Under the pieces are notes generated by a model. It was not told where the DNA came from and made no database searches. It saw only the letters and a list, made by a program, of their open reading frames with translations. The position numbers were made by a program, and so were the translations under genes. A DNA stretch of 64,000 nt from the NCBI RefSeq assembly GCF_020165195.1, contig NZ_JAIUHR010000002.1, positions 248,001 through 312,000 of the forward strand, in the 5' to 3' direction. This stretch comes from Mesorhizobium sp. CA14. Its GTDB lineage: Bacteria; Pseudomonadota; Alphaproteobacteria; Rhizobiales; Rhizobiaceae. Positions 16,807 through 25,749 of this stretch are shown in pieces; position 1 is the first letter of the stretch, and each line of letters opens with the position of its first letter.

Positions 16807-18072
16807 TCATCGAGCCGGCAAATGAACCGTGAACGCCGCGCCCTTGCCGACTTCCGACTTGATGGACAGTCTTGCGTTATGACGAGTCAATATATGCTTG
16901 ACGATCGAAAGGCCAAGCCCGGTGCCTTTCTGGGTGCGGCTGCTTTCGACATCGACACGGTAGAAGCGCTCGGTGATGCGCGGGATGTGTTCTTCGGCGA
17001 TGCCCGGACCATAATCCCTTATCGTGACGTCGAAGCCCGGCTGTTGGCCATCCTCGCTGCCGGCGATCGATACGGTGACGCGCCCGCCCGACTGGCCGTA
17101 TTTGCAGGCGTTCTCCAGGAGATTTTCGAAAACCTGGAACAGTTCGTCGCGATCGCCGGGAACGACAAGCGGTCCATTGGCGAACTCCCGCTCGATTATG
17201 ACGCCATTCTCACCGGCCAGCGGCCCGAGCGAATCGATGACGCTGTCGATCGTCTGGCGAAGGTCGACCTCGGTGCCCGGCCCCAGATAGGGCTTCATCT
17301 CCCACCGCGACAGCGAGAGCAGATCGTCGATCAGGCGGGCCATGCGGCCGGTCTGGTTCTGCATGATCTGCAGGAACTGGTCGCGCGCCGCCGCATCGTT
17401 GCGGGCCGGCCCGCGCAGCGTCTCGATGAAGCCGGCGATCGAGGCGAGCGGTGTGCGCAGCTCGTGGCTGGCATTGGCAATGAAATCGGCCCGCATGCGG
17501 TCGATGCGGCGCGTCTCGCTCTGATCCTTGAATACCAGCACATAAAGGCCGGTGGCATGGCCGACCGTGGACGCGCTGACCCGATAGGTCCGTTCCACCG
17601 GCAGCTTTTCGGTGTAGTCGACCGCATCGGCGGCGACCTGTCCCGACAGGATGCCATCCAGCAGCGCCTGCATTTCCGGCGCGCGGAACTTCAATGACAA
17701 CGACATGCCCGGCGCCAGCCCGCCGAAGGCGGCAAAGGCGGCGGCGTTGGCGTGAACGATGGTGGCGGAATGGTCGAAGATGATCAGCGGATCGGCGACC
17801 GCGGCCGCCAGATACTCGCCCGATAGCCTCTGCAGCCCGCTTGCCTCGATCGCTGCTCCTGCATCGGCCGGCTGGCGCCCGGCATCCGTGGGCAGCATCG
17901 CTGCGGCCGCTAGCGCAGCCAGGGCCAGCACCAGCACATAGACGGAGACGCCGGCGAAAAAATAAACGGCAAGGACCGCGAGAACACTCGCGCCAAGCAG
18001 CCAGCGGTTGCGCGACAGCCGCGCCGCCCAGGCTTGCCCCTTGTTGTCTCGTCCCGCGCCCGTCTCTGTCAT
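16807..18072 (-). CDS. phoR: Phosphate-regulon sensor histidine kinase PhoR
   Basis: A 421-residue membrane kinase. Two hydrophobic segments (about 24-61) anchor it. A PAS domain follows (about 80-185), then HisKA with the phospho-accepting His near 203 in ANASHELRTPLASIAGF, then an ATPase domain ending with GTGLGLSIVKHIL. This order is that of PhoR, and the phoU and ppk2 neighbours support the call. The response regulator PhoB is not nearby. No clear ribosome site precedes the ATG at 18072. Between it and divergent ppk2 lie 201 bases with no gene. Confidence 0.88.
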   Translation of the reverse strand: MTETGAGRDNKGQAWAARLSRNRWLLGASVLAVLAVYFFAGVSVYVLVLALAALAAAAMLPTDAGRQPADAGAAIEASGLQRLSGEYLAAAVADPLIIFDHSATIVHANAAAFAAFGGLAPGMSLSLKFRAPEMQALLDGILSGQVAADAVDYTEKLPVERTYRVSASTVGHATGLYVLVFKDQSETRRIDRMRADFIANASHELRTPLASIAGFIETLRGPARNDAAARDQFLQIMQNQTGRMARLIDDLLSLSRWEMKPYLGPGTEVDLRQTIDSVIDSLGPLAGENGVIIEREFANGPLVVPGDRDELFQVFENLLENACKYGQSGGRVTVSIAGSEDGQQPGFDVTIRDYGPGIAEEHIPRITERFYRVDVESSRTQKGTGLGLSIVKHILTRHNARLSIKSEVGKGAAFTVHLPAR

Positions 18073-18273
18073 AGGCCCGCGCCACCCCGCATCCCGTTCG
18101 ACCGGTCAGCCGGCCCGCTGGACCGGCCTGACGCATGGGACCTGGAAATCAGGATCGATTTTCGCGAAGGTTCATGCGCAAAATCAAAATGCTGCAGCGT
18201 CTTTGCGCCCGAATGCGCGCTGCGCTCCACAGGCTCCATAGCATGAGTCCGCAAACTGGAAAGGTTCGTCCGG

Positions 18274-19179
18274 ATGAAAAAGGCCAAGGAAACGGCTGAC
18301 GCGGTGCCAGCCACGGCATCGATCAAGATCAAGATCGACGGCAAGGAGCGCGCGTTCGACATCGACAATCCGGTGCTGCCTGACTGGATCGAGGACAACA
18401 AGCTCACGGCCGGCGGCTATCCTTACGACAAGAAGATGAAGAGCGAGGACTACGAAAAGGAGCTCGAAGGGCTGCAGATCGAACTGGTCAAGGCGCAGGC
18501 CTGGCTGCAGGCGACCGGCAAGCGGGTGATGGCGCTGTTCGAGGGCAGAGACGCCGCCGGCAAGGGCGGCACGATCTTCGTGCTGCGGCAATATATGAAC
18601 CCGCGCACCGCACGCAACGTCGCGCTGCCCAAGCCGACGCCGACGGAGGCCGGGCAATGGTATTACCAGCGCTATGTCGACCATTTCCCTGCCTCGGGCG
18701 AGTTCGTCACTTTCGACCGCTCCTGGTACAACCGCGCCGGCGTCGAGCCGGTCATGGGGTTCTGCACGCCGGAGCAGCACGAGAGATTCCTCGACGAGAC
18801 GCCGCATTTCGAGCGGATGATCTGCAACGAAGGCATCCATTTCTTCAAATTCTGGCTGAATATCGGCCGCGAGACGCAGCTCGAACGGTTCCACGACCGC
18901 CGCTGGTCGCCGCTGAAGAACTGGAAGTTCTCGCCGATCGACATCGCCGGCGTCAGCAAATGGGACGACTACACCAAGGCGCGCGACCAGATGATCGAGC
19001 GCACGCACAAGGAGTTCTCGCCCTGGATCGTCGTGCGGGCCAACGACAAGCGCCGCGCCCGGCTCGCGGTGATGCAGCGTATCCTGCTTTCCCTGCCCTA
19101 TGACGGAAGGGACCTCGACGCCGTCGGCAAGCCCGACAAGAAGATCATCGGCGAGGGGCCAGGGTTCCTTAAAGACTAG
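18274..19179 (+). CDS. ppk2: Polyphosphate kinase 2
   Basis: A 301-residue PPK2-family enzyme that moves phosphate between polyphosphate and nucleotides. Walker A is [10 protein letters not shown] (90-99), Walker B is [10 protein letters not shown] (about 147-156), and the lid module includes [15 protein letters not shown]. Class I PPK2 proteins of about 300 residues usually make ATP or GTP from NDPs and polyphosphate. It is divergent from phoR, so phosphate control is likely, but no complete Pho box was seen in the shared spacer. Confidence 0.92.
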   Translation: MKKAKETADAVPATASIKIKIDGKERAFDIDNPVLPDWIEDNKLTAGGYPYDKKMKSEDYEKELEGLQIELVKAQAWLQATGKRVMALFEGRDAAGKGGTIFVLRQYMNPRTARNVALPKPTPTEAGQWYYQRYVDHFPASGEFVTFDRSWYNRAGVEPVMGFCTPEQHERFLDETPHFERMICNEGIHFFKFWLNIGRETQLERFHDRRWSPLKNWKFSPIDIAGVSKWDDYTKARDQMIERTHKEFSPWIVVRANDKRRARLAVMQRILLSLPYDGRDLDAVGKPDKKIIGEGPGFLKD

Positions 19180-19235
19180 CGTTGCCACACCGGGATTGGC
19201 CAGCTTCCGTTTTTAAGCAGTTCCTGAGCGATTAC

Positions 19236-19262
19236 AGCGCCGCGCGCCTTCCGCGCGGCGCT
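19236..19262. terminator. Strong hairpin between converging ppk2 and crotonase genes
   Basis: AGCGCCGCGCG (19236-19246) pairs perfectly with CGCGCGGCGCT (19252-19262) around a five-base loop. There is no T-run on either side, so it is not a classic intrinsic terminator, but its place between converging genes suggests a transcript-end role. Confidence 0.5.
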
Positions 19263-19279
19263 GATGTTATGCCGGCCGC

Positions 19280-20029
19280 TCAGGCGGCCAGGCGAGCGAT
19301 CCGCTGAAGGCGCTTCAGCGTGGTGTCGTCCTGGAGCGCCTGCTGGAACAGCGTGATCTCGTGTTCGATGCGGTCGCATAAGACGTCCGTATCGCCCTTG
19401 AGCAGGCTACGCGTCTGCAGCAATGCCGCCACAGGTTTCTTGGCCAGCTGTTTCGCCCTCGCCAGCGTTGCCTCCTCGGCGCTGCCTTGCGTCACGATCT
19501 CGCCGACCAGGCCGAGCGCTTTGGCGTCTTCGGCGCCGAGCGTGTCGCCCAGGCAGAAGAAGCGGAAGGCGCCGGCATAGCCGAGCTTCTGGGGCGCCAG
19601 AATGCTGGTCGCCGCGTCCGGCACCAGGCCGAAATCGACGAACGGCACCCTGAAGGTGCTGCCCGTGGAAGCGATCACCATGTCGCAATGGAACAGGATT
19701 GTGCAGCCGACGCCGACGGCATCGCCGTCGACGCAGGCAAGCACCGGCTTGGGAAAGGTCGCCAACATGCGGAACATGTCGGTGACGGCGGCGATCAGCT
19801 CTCGGTGCTTGGTGGCGTCCAGGAACTCCGAGAAGTCGCCGCCAAGGCAGAAGCATCCGGCAAGGCCGCGCAGCATGACGACGCGGACCTCCTCATTGAC
19901 CGCCGCCTCGTGCAAGGTTCTGGCGAGGCTCGCATAGGCATGCCTGTCGAGCACCGGCCGACCATCATGCGAGGACACGGTGACGACCAGCGTATGGCCG
20001 CGCAGTTCCGGTTCGGGATGGAAACTCAT
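19280..20029 (-). CDS. Enoyl-CoA hydratase/isomerase-family protein paired with LuxI
   Basis: A 249-residue crotonase-fold protein. The oxyanion block GLAGCFCLGGDFSEF is at about 55-69, followed by DGDAVGVGCTILFHCDMVIAS. The third block STFRVPFVDFGLVPDAATS lacks the second catalytic Glu of hydratases and instead follows the pattern of delta3-delta2 enoyl-CoA isomerases (TF..PF...G..P), with Asp where that group has Glu. The ATG at 20029 has GGAGG five bases upstream; an ATG at 20041 overlaps the luxI stop. Being 11 bases downstream of the AHL synthase suggests that it shapes the acyl chain of the signal. That role is inference. Confidence 0.8.
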   Translation of the reverse strand: MSFHPEPELRGHTLVVTVSSHDGRPVLDRHAYASLARTLHEAAVNEEVRVVMLRGLAGCFCLGGDFSEFLDATKHRELIAAVTDMFRMLATFPKPVLACVDGDAVGVGCTILFHCDMVIASTGSTFRVPFVDFGLVPDAATSILAPQKLGYAGAFRFFCLGDTLGAEDAKALGLVGEIVTQGSAEEATLARAKQLAKKPVAALLQTRSLLKGDTDVLCDRIEHEITLFQQALQDDTTLKRLQRIARLAA

Positions 20030-20040
20030 GACCGCCTCCA

Positions 20041-20679
20041 TCACGAAGCCTGCTTGAGGCCGAGCAGACCGGGATAGCCCCGGTTCAGCACCGGCAGGTG
20101 GTGGTTGCGGCGGGCCCGCACGACATCGAGCGTATGCTCGGTGAAGGTGAGCAGCGTCGCCACGACCTGCTGGTTGCCATAGGTGCGCTGGTAACCGAGC
20201 GGCGTCGCCAGGAAGTGCAGTTGCAGAGCGCGCAGCACCCACATCGGCTCGAACTCGATGATGACCTGGTTGACGTTGCGCTTCAGGCCCCATTCGACGA
20301 AGCCGGCGATGAGTTCGGTGCCGACCGTCGAGACGCCGCGTTTGCCGTCGCGAAAACCCGGAGCCACCGCGTAGCGGGTGAGTTCCCAGACATTCGGCCC
20401 CGAGGGGGAGGGCCCCTCGCAGAGATCCGACAGGACGTCCGTCAGAAGATGCGGCCGGGTGGTCGGCAGCATGCGCTGGTAGCCAGCCAGTTCGCCGTTG
20501 CGGATGACGAGGTGGTGTTCGGCCTCGTCATGATCGAACTGGTCGATTTCGAGCTGGTCGGGACGATCAAGATCGGCCCATCCCATCTCCTCGACGAAGA
20601 TCTTGTAGCGCAGGCGATGGACCGCCTCCCAAAGATCGGGACGTTCCATCAATTCCTGAGTGGTAAGGGCAAAAAGCAT
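20041..20679 (-). CDS. LuxI-family acyl-homoserine lactone synthase
   Basis: A 212-residue autoinducer synthase that joins S-adenosylmethionine and an acyl donor into an N-acyl-homoserine lactone. The conserved N-terminal residues are present in RYKIFVEEMGW (Arg24, Phe28, Trp34) and DQFDHDEAEHHLV, and ELTRYAVAPGFR carries the later conserved Arg. The acyl specificity cannot be read from the sequence. AGGAG lies eight bases before the ATG. It follows the luxR gene, with a 10-3-10 palindrome in between, and overlaps or nearly touches the crotonase gene downstream, so the two are probably co-transcribed. Confidence 0.95.
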   Translation of the reverse strand: MLFALTTQELMERPDLWEAVHRLRYKIFVEEMGWADLDRPDQLEIDQFDHDEAEHHLVIRNGELAGYQRMLPTTRPHLLTDVLSDLCEGPSPSGPNVWELTRYAVAPGFRDGKRGVSTVGTELIAGFVEWGLKRNVNQVIIEFEPMWVLRALQLHFLATPLGYQRTYGNQQVVATLLTFTEHTLDVVRARRNHHLPVLNRGYPGLLGLKQAS

Positions 20680-20758
20680 TAGCCGTCTCCTGGGCTTGAG
20701 AGGAAGATACGGCCGTGATGTCCCTTAAAATATTGCGCGAAGGCGCAGGCAAGAATTT

Positions 20759-20781
20759 CTAGGTCGGCACGGCCGACCTAG
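20759..20781. promoter_or_regulatory. Perfect palindrome upstream of luxI, candidate lux box
   Basis: CTAGGTCGGC (20759-20768) and GCCGACCTAG (20772-20781) flank ACG. It lies 80 bases before luxI and overlaps the luxR stop codon. Size and place suit a lux box. It could instead be a luxR terminator stem, but no T-run follows on the minus strand. Confidence 0.6.
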
Positions 20782-21509
20782 CTAATATAGCCGCGCCGAA
20801 TCGCCTCCGCGACTGCCTGCACGCGGTTGGCTGCGCCGAGTTTGCTCTTGGCGTTAAGAAGATGTTTCTCGGAAGTGTGTTCCGAGATGCCTAAAATTTG
20901 AGATATCTCCCATTCGGACTTGCCGACGGCCGCCCATTGCAGGCATTCCCGCTCACGCGCCGTCAATTCTATGTGATCGATGACGCTGTCGGCCTTGGTG
21001 TGTAGTTGCATCGCGCGGCCGATCGCATATGTCGACGCGAGCGAGACCATTCCGAATTCCGCATCCGACAGCTCGACGGATTCGCCGCCCAGCGAGACCA
21101 TGACGATCTGTCCGTCGAGCGTGACCAGCGGAAACGCCAGGCCGTCGCGCAGCTTGAACTCGCGGGCGTCGCCCATGACTTCGTCGCTGCTCTTGTCGAT
21201 CAGGGCATTCTTGGAGGCGTCCCGCCATTGGAACGGCGCCTGAAGCTGCTTCATGTGACTGACGACCGGATCGTGATCGACATAGTTGCGCGCCACATAG
21301 CGCTCCAGCCATTCGCCGGGCCAATCGCAAAGCATCACATGCTGTTTCTGCCGGCCGCGCGGCGTGCCCGGCTGCGGCACGGTTCCCGCCATCAGAGCGG
21401 TCAGGCCGAAGTTCGAGGTGACGCCGAGCAGCCGCTCGCAAACCGCGGCTGCGGTGCCGGCATGCTGCAACTGGTCTATGTATTCCAGAGTTCTGTCGAA
21501 CAGGCCCAT
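20778..21509 (-). CDS. LuxR-family quorum-sensing regulator
   Basis: A 243-residue transcription factor. The N-terminal autoinducer domain has the conserved W..Y....D P...W set in CDWPGEWLERYVARNYVDHDP and APFQW (near residues 62-95). The C-terminal DNA-binding helix-turn-helix is ELTARERECLQWAAVGKSEW, then EISQILGISEHTSEKHLLNAKSKL (about 175-220). It heads a luxR-luxI-crotonase set on one strand. The ATG at 21509 gives a family-like N terminus; a longer form from 21569 is possible. The 233 bases to the next gene show no other feature. Confidence 0.93.
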   Translation of the reverse strand: MGLFDRTLEYIDQLQHAGTAAAVCERLLGVTSNFGLTALMAGTVPQPGTPRGRQKQHVMLCDWPGEWLERYVARNYVDHDPVVSHMKQLQAPFQWRDASKNALIDKSSDEVMGDAREFKLRDGLAFPLVTLDGQIVMVSLGGESVELSDAEFGMVSLASTYAIGRAMQLHTKADSVIDHIELTARERECLQWAAVGKSEWEISQILGISEHTSEKHLLNAKSKLGAANRVQAVAEAIRRGYIS

Positions 21510-21742
21510 CGCAACATCTACCCCATGTTGCTTCTGCTTTTTCGTTACCGACGGTAGATGCCCGAACACCCCTTCGCCATCAACCCCCGCGTCGCAATCT
21601 CCTCAACAAAGCCGGCAGCTGCGCTCCCGGCACGCAAGGTCACTTGCAAACACGCTAAAGCATACGCCTAATTCGGCCGCTTGAAATCAAAAACCGTTGT
21701 GCCTGCCCCGTTTTCATACGAAAAGCCAAGGAACGGGGACAG

Positions 21743-22609
21743 GTGCGGAGCCATATCGTGATCTTGCGGTGGATATTTCTGGCCCTGATGTCGGCGCTGG
21801 GTGGGGTGCTGCCCTTTTCCGGCGCGACTCAGGCGGCGGAGCCGCAGGTGCCGGTATTGTGGGACGCCAAAGAGCGGCTGCCGAAGCCCGACCTCTCCGC
21901 GCTGCCGCGGCTTAGATTCCTCACCACCACCGATTTTCCGCCCTTCAACTTCCTCGACGGCTCGGGCCGGCTGTCGGGGTTCCACATCGATCTGGCGCGG
22001 GCGATCTGCGCGGAGCTGGGCATCGTCGAGAAATGCCAGGTCCAGGCGTTGCCGTGGAACGAATTGGAGGACGCTCTCCAGAAAGGCGAAGGCGAGGCGA
22101 TCATCGCCGGCATCGCCGCGACGCCGGAGAGCCGGGAGAAATACGCCTTCTCGCGCTCCTACATGCAATTCCCGGCCCGCTTCATCATGCCCAAGGCGAA
22201 GGCCTTCGCCGAGCCGATCCTCGACAAGCTGCGCAGCAAGCGGGTCGGCGTCATCGGCGGCTCGGCGCATGAGAAAATGCTGCGCGACTACTTCAACACC
22301 GTGCAGGTGGTGACCTTCGACACACCGGAAGACCTCTATGCCGACCTCAAGGCCGGCAAGATCGACGCCGCCTTCGGCGACGGCATGCGCTTTGCCTTCT
22401 GGCTGGGCGGCTCCGACGCCGCCGGCTGCTGCCGCTTCGCCGGCGGTCCGTATCTGGCGCCGGAATATCTGGGCTCGGGCATGGCGATCGCCACCCGCAA
22501 GAAGGACGCCGCGCTTGCCGCCGCCTTCGACTACGCGCTGCAGGAAATCTCGATCAAAGGCACCTTCGCCGAGTTTTATCTGCGTTATTTCCCGGTGAGC
22601 TTTTTTTAG
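21743..22609 (+). CDS. Amino-acid-type ABC transporter substrate-binding protein
   Basis: A 288-residue periplasmic protein of the bacterial extracellular solute-binding family 3. A signal peptide (hydrophobic segment about 6-28, cleavage after TQA or so near 31) precedes the binding domain: FLTTTDFPPFNFLDGSGRLSGF, then HIDLARAICAELGI, then AGIAATPESREKYAFSRSY. Its C terminus ends in YLRYFPVSFF. There is no permease or ATPase gene beside it, so it is an orphan. The start is uncertain: GTG at 21743 has an upstream GGGGAC run; a GTG at 21758 is the alternative. Confidence 0.82.
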   Translation: MRSHIVILRWIFLALMSALGGVLPFSGATQAAEPQVPVLWDAKERLPKPDLSALPRLRFLTTTDFPPFNFLDGSGRLSGFHIDLARAICAELGIVEKCQVQALPWNELEDALQKGEGEAIIAGIAATPESREKYAFSRSYMQFPARFIMPKAKAFAEPILDKLRSKRVGVIGGSAHEKMLRDYFNTVQVVTFDTPEDLYADLKAGKIDAAFGDGMRFAFWLGGSDAAGCCRFAGGPYLAPEYLGSGMAIATRKKDAALAAAFDYALQEISIKGTFAEFYLRYFPVSFF

Positions 22610-22623
22610 GCCTGTCAGCTTCT

Positions 22624-23037
22624 TCAGGTGAGCGTGCGCAGACGCGCCTTCGCGGCACGCGCGATTGCCGCGACCGTCAGCGTGTCGAGGTCAAGCTTGA
22701 GGCGGATGAGCTGCAGGACGCGCACCTCCTCCATGCGCATCTCGAGATCGACTGCGGCAACCTCGAAAGCAGCCGCATAAGCGGTGTCGCGCAGCCGATC
22801 CGGCAGCGCTTCGGCGACGCGCGCCAGCACGCCTTCCAGCCCGTCCTTCTCATGCAGCGCCTTCTGGCAGGCTTGCGCCACCTGAACTAGCCTGTCCTGG
22901 TTGAAATCGACGAACACCGGCCAGGAGCGGACGACGTCGCCGATCCGCGCCAGCTCGACATCGCTCATGTCGCGATCGGAAGCCGATGTGATGACCATCA
23001 GGTGGATCAGGGCTTCGTGCGGCGTCAATGAAGGCAT
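22624..23037 (-). CDS. TerB-like protein
   Basis: A 137-residue all-helical acidic protein resembling the TerB (tellurite resistance) domain, with the early Asp-rich loop ITSASDRDMSDVELARIGDVV (about 17-37) where TerB-fold proteins bind metal. No signal peptide or membrane segment is seen. Stand-alone TerB-like proteins are common in Rhizobiales and their function is mostly unknown. The ATG at 23037 has AGGAG seven bases upstream. A large hairpin lies just before that ribosome site. Confidence 0.72.
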   Translation of the reverse strand: MPSLTPHEALIHLMVITSASDRDMSDVELARIGDVVRSWPVFVDFNQDRLVQVAQACQKALHEKDGLEGVLARVAEALPDRLRDTAYAAAFEVAAVDLEMRMEEVRVLQLIRLKLDLDTLTVAAIARAAKARLRTLT

Positions 23038-23054
23038 TCAAAACTCCTGGAAGC

Positions 23055-23103
23055 GTGCATGTCGTTTCCCCCAAACCGCGAGGCGCTTTGGGGCGACATG
23101 CAC
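23055..23103 (-). promoter_or_regulatory. Large hairpin just upstream of the TerB-like gene
   Basis: GTGCATGTCG (23055-23064) pairs with CGACATGCAC (23094-23103), and inside it CCCCAAA pairs with TTTGGGG around an 11-base loop. It ends six bases before the ribosome site of the TerB-like gene. It may be an operator or an RNA element in the leader. Confidence 0.5.
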
Positions 23104-23247
23104 AGGATAATAGCGCTCCAACGTAGGAACGCCATTATGGCGCCGCAAGGAAAACCGCCGCAAATCGTTGACGCTCCGGCCTCGCACGCCTAGAGACCGG
23201 TCGACAATTTTATCCGCCGCGCTGACGGCCATGACTGGAACTTCGAC

Positions 23248-24897
23248 ATGACGGGATCAAACATCATCGATCTCAATCTCGAGATGCTCGCCGCGGCGGC
23301 CGAGAGCAAGGCCTGGCCGTTCGAGGAAGCCAAGAAGATCATCGCCCGCTACAAGAACAAGGATTTTCCCGAAACCGTCCTGTTCGAGACCGGCTACGGC
23401 CCGTCCGGCCTGCCGCATATCGGCACCTTCGGCGAGGTGGCGCGTACGACCATGGTGCGGCATGCCTTCCGGGTGCTGACGCAGGACAAGGTCAAGACCA
23501 AGCTTCTGTGCTTCTCCGACGACATGGACGGCATGCGCAAGATCCCTGACAACGTCCCGGATCGCGCCGCGCTCGAGCCCTTCCTGCATATGCCGCTCAC
23601 GGCGGTCCCCAACCCGTTCGGCGACGATTATGCGAGCTTCGCCGATCACAACAACGCGATGCTCTGCCGGTTCCTCGATACGTTCGGCTTCGACTACGAG
23701 TTCGCCAGCGCGACGCAGTACTACAAGGCCGGCCGTTTCGACGAAGTGCTGCTGCGCGCCGCCGAACGCTATGACGAGATCATGGGCGTGATGCTGCCGA
23801 CGCTCGGGCCGGAGCGCCAGGCGACCTACAGCCCGTTCCTGCCGATCTCGCCGAAGAGCGGCCGCGTGCTCTACGTGCCGATGATAAATGTCGACGCCAA
23901 GGCCGGCACCATCACCTTCGACGACGAAGGCACCGAGACGACCCTGCCTGTCACCGGTGGCCATGTGAAGCTGCAGTGGAAGCCGGATTTCGGCATGCGC
24001 TGGGCGGCGCTCGGCGTCGATTTCGAGATGTTCGGCAAGGATCACCAGACCAATGCGGTAATCTATGACCGCATCTGCAACATCCTCGGCGGGCGCGCGC
24101 CGGAGCATTTCGTCTACGAGCTGTTCCTCGACGAGGAAGGCCAGAAGATCTCGAAGTCGAAGGGCAATGGCCTGACCATCGACGAATGGCTGACCTACGC
24201 GCCGACGGAGAGCCTCGGCCTCTACATGTACCAGCGGCCGCGGCAGGCGAAGAAGCTCTATTTCGACGTCATCCCGAAGGCGGTGGACGAGTACTACGCT
24301 TTCCTTGGCGCCTATCCGCGCCAGGACTGGAAGGAGCGGCTCGGCAATCCGGTCTGGCATATGCATGACGGCAACCCGCCGGCCATCGACCTGCCGGTGC
24401 CCTTCGCGCTGCTGCTCAACCTGGTCAGCGCCTCCAACGCGCACGACAAGGCGGTGCTGTGGGGCTTCATCTCGCGGCATGCGCCGGGCGTGACGCCGAA
24501 GACCCATCCGGAGCTCGACCGGCTGACCGGCTATGCGATCCGCTATTTCGACGACTTCGTGAAGCCGACCAAGGTCTACCGCGCCGCCGACGAGGTGGAG
24601 CGCGACGCGCTGGCCAAGCTTTCCGACGCGCTCGGTGCGCTGCCGCAAGGCGCCGACGGCGAGGCGATCCAGAATGCCGCGCTCAACGTGGCGCGCAAGA
24701 TCGAGCGCTACCAGGACCATTCCAAGCAGAGCCCGGAAGGCGGACCCGGCGTGTCGGTCGCCTTCTTCCAGATGATCTACCAGGTGCTGATCGGCCAGGA
24801 GCGCGGACCGCGCTTCGGTTCCTTCGCAGCGCTTTACGGCATCGCCGAGACGCGCGCGCTCATTGAGCGGGCGCTGGCTGGTCAACTGGCGGCGTAA
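23248..24897 (+). CDS. lysK: Lysyl-tRNA synthetase, class I
   Basis: A 549-residue class I LysRS, the archaeal-type enzyme that replaces the class II form in many alphaproteobacteria. The HIGH motif is seen as PHIGTFGE near residue 56 and the KMSKS motif as KISKSKG near 295. It charges tRNA-Lys. Its 3' end overlaps the converging SNase-like gene by 38 bases. No clear ribosome site precedes the ATG at 23248. Confidence 0.95.
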   Translation: MTGSNIIDLNLEMLAAAAESKAWPFEEAKKIIARYKNKDFPETVLFETGYGPSGLPHIGTFGEVARTTMVRHAFRVLTQDKVKTKLLCFSDDMDGMRKIPDNVPDRAALEPFLHMPLTAVPNPFGDDYASFADHNNAMLCRFLDTFGFDYEFASATQYYKAGRFDEVLLRAAERYDEIMGVMLPTLGPERQATYSPFLPISPKSGRVLYVPMINVDAKAGTITFDDEGTETTLPVTGGHVKLQWKPDFGMRWAALGVDFEMFGKDHQTNAVIYDRICNILGGRAPEHFVYELFLDEEGQKISKSKGNGLTIDEWLTYAPTESLGLYMYQRPRQAKKLYFDVIPKAVDEYYAFLGAYPRQDWKERLGNPVWHMHDGNPPAIDLPVPFALLLNLVSASNAHDKAVLWGFISRHAPGVTPKTHPELDRLTGYAIRYFDDFVKPTKVYRAADEVERDALAKLSDALGALPQGADGEAIQNAALNVARKIERYQDHSKQSPEGGPGVSVAFFQMIYQVLIGQERGPRFGSFAALYGIAETRALIERALAGQLAA

Positions 24898-25744
24898 CGG
24901 CGCCGCCATCGGCCGGCAGGATCGAATCCGGTACCACCGGCGCCGGCCCTGACGCGGCTGGCAGCGCCGGTAGGCCGTCAAGCTTCGGCGCCGGGCCGAA
25001 AATACCCTTCCTGGCCGTGCGGGCCTTGTTCTCGGCCTCTACATAGGGGCCGCCTTGCGCGGCGCGCGCCCAGCCGTTCTCGACCAGCCACTGGCCGATG
25101 TCCTGATTGCCGATATGGCATTCGGCTGAAATGGTGTCGCGACCGCCGTCCGGCGGCACAGTGCAGGCGACCGCACGGCCACGCAGGAATGCGCGGAAGG
25201 CGGTCCTGGCGCGCGCGCCGCAGGCCCAGCTCTTGCCCTCGTCGCTGCAGGTTTCGTCAGCTTTGACGACATCCACGCCGGATACGGCGACGGCATAGCC
25301 CTTCGACTCGATCAGCCCGGCGGCGGTGGCGACCGGCTGGAACAATTTGGTGCCGTTCCAGTCGTCCGGCATCTTCATTTTGGGCGGCTTGGGCGGCCCG
25401 GCCAGCGCCAGATCGCTGAGCGGCGCGCGCGGCTCCACCCGTTCGAGTTCCTGGTCCGACAGTTCCGGCGGAGCCACGACGTCGGGATCGATGGCCCTCG
25501 AATGAGCGGCGGGCTTCGGTGGCTGCGGAGCGGCCGGAGCGGGAATGGCCGCAGTCGCCGGCTCTTGCACCGCATCGGAACCGGAAAGGGTGTCGCCGCC
25601 GGTTGGAAGCGCATCGGCAATGGGATCGATCTGATCGACCGTGACGGCGCTTTCGTGGCCCTTGACCGTGTGTCCGCCGGCAACAACGAGAGCCGCCATC
25701 GCGGGAACTGCCAGAACCGCCAGGGCTGTCTGAAGAAGCCGCAT
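24860..25744 (-). CDS. Secreted SNase-like protein without the catalytic residues
   Basis: A 294-residue exported protein. A hydrophobic N terminus (about 3-22) serves as signal or anchor, followed by a Pro/Ala-rich linker (about 40-105). A domain (about 145-262) resembles the staphylococcal nuclease fold: [47 protein letters not shown] and [18 protein letters not shown]. The usual catalytic Asp/Arg/Glu set (RL.GIDAPE and DRYGR) is replaced, so nuclease activity is doubtful. Some rhizobial homologues carry an ExoI-like annotation. It starts five bases after the S24 gene, so the two are one operon. Confidence 0.7.
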   Translation of the reverse strand: MRLLQTALAVLAVPAMAALVVAGGHTVKGHESAVTVDQIDPIADALPTGGDTLSGSDAVQEPATAAIPAPAAPQPPKPAAHSRAIDPDVVAPPELSDQELERVEPRAPLSDLALAGPPKPPKMKMPDDWNGTKLFQPVATAAGLIESKGYAVAVSGVDVVKADETCSDEGKSWACGARARTAFRAFLRGRAVACTVPPDGGRDTISAECHIGNQDIGQWLVENGWARAAQGGPYVEAENKARTARKGIFGPAPKLDGLPALPAASGPAPVVPDSILPADGGAVTPPVDQPAPAQ

Positions 25745-25749
25745 AAGCC

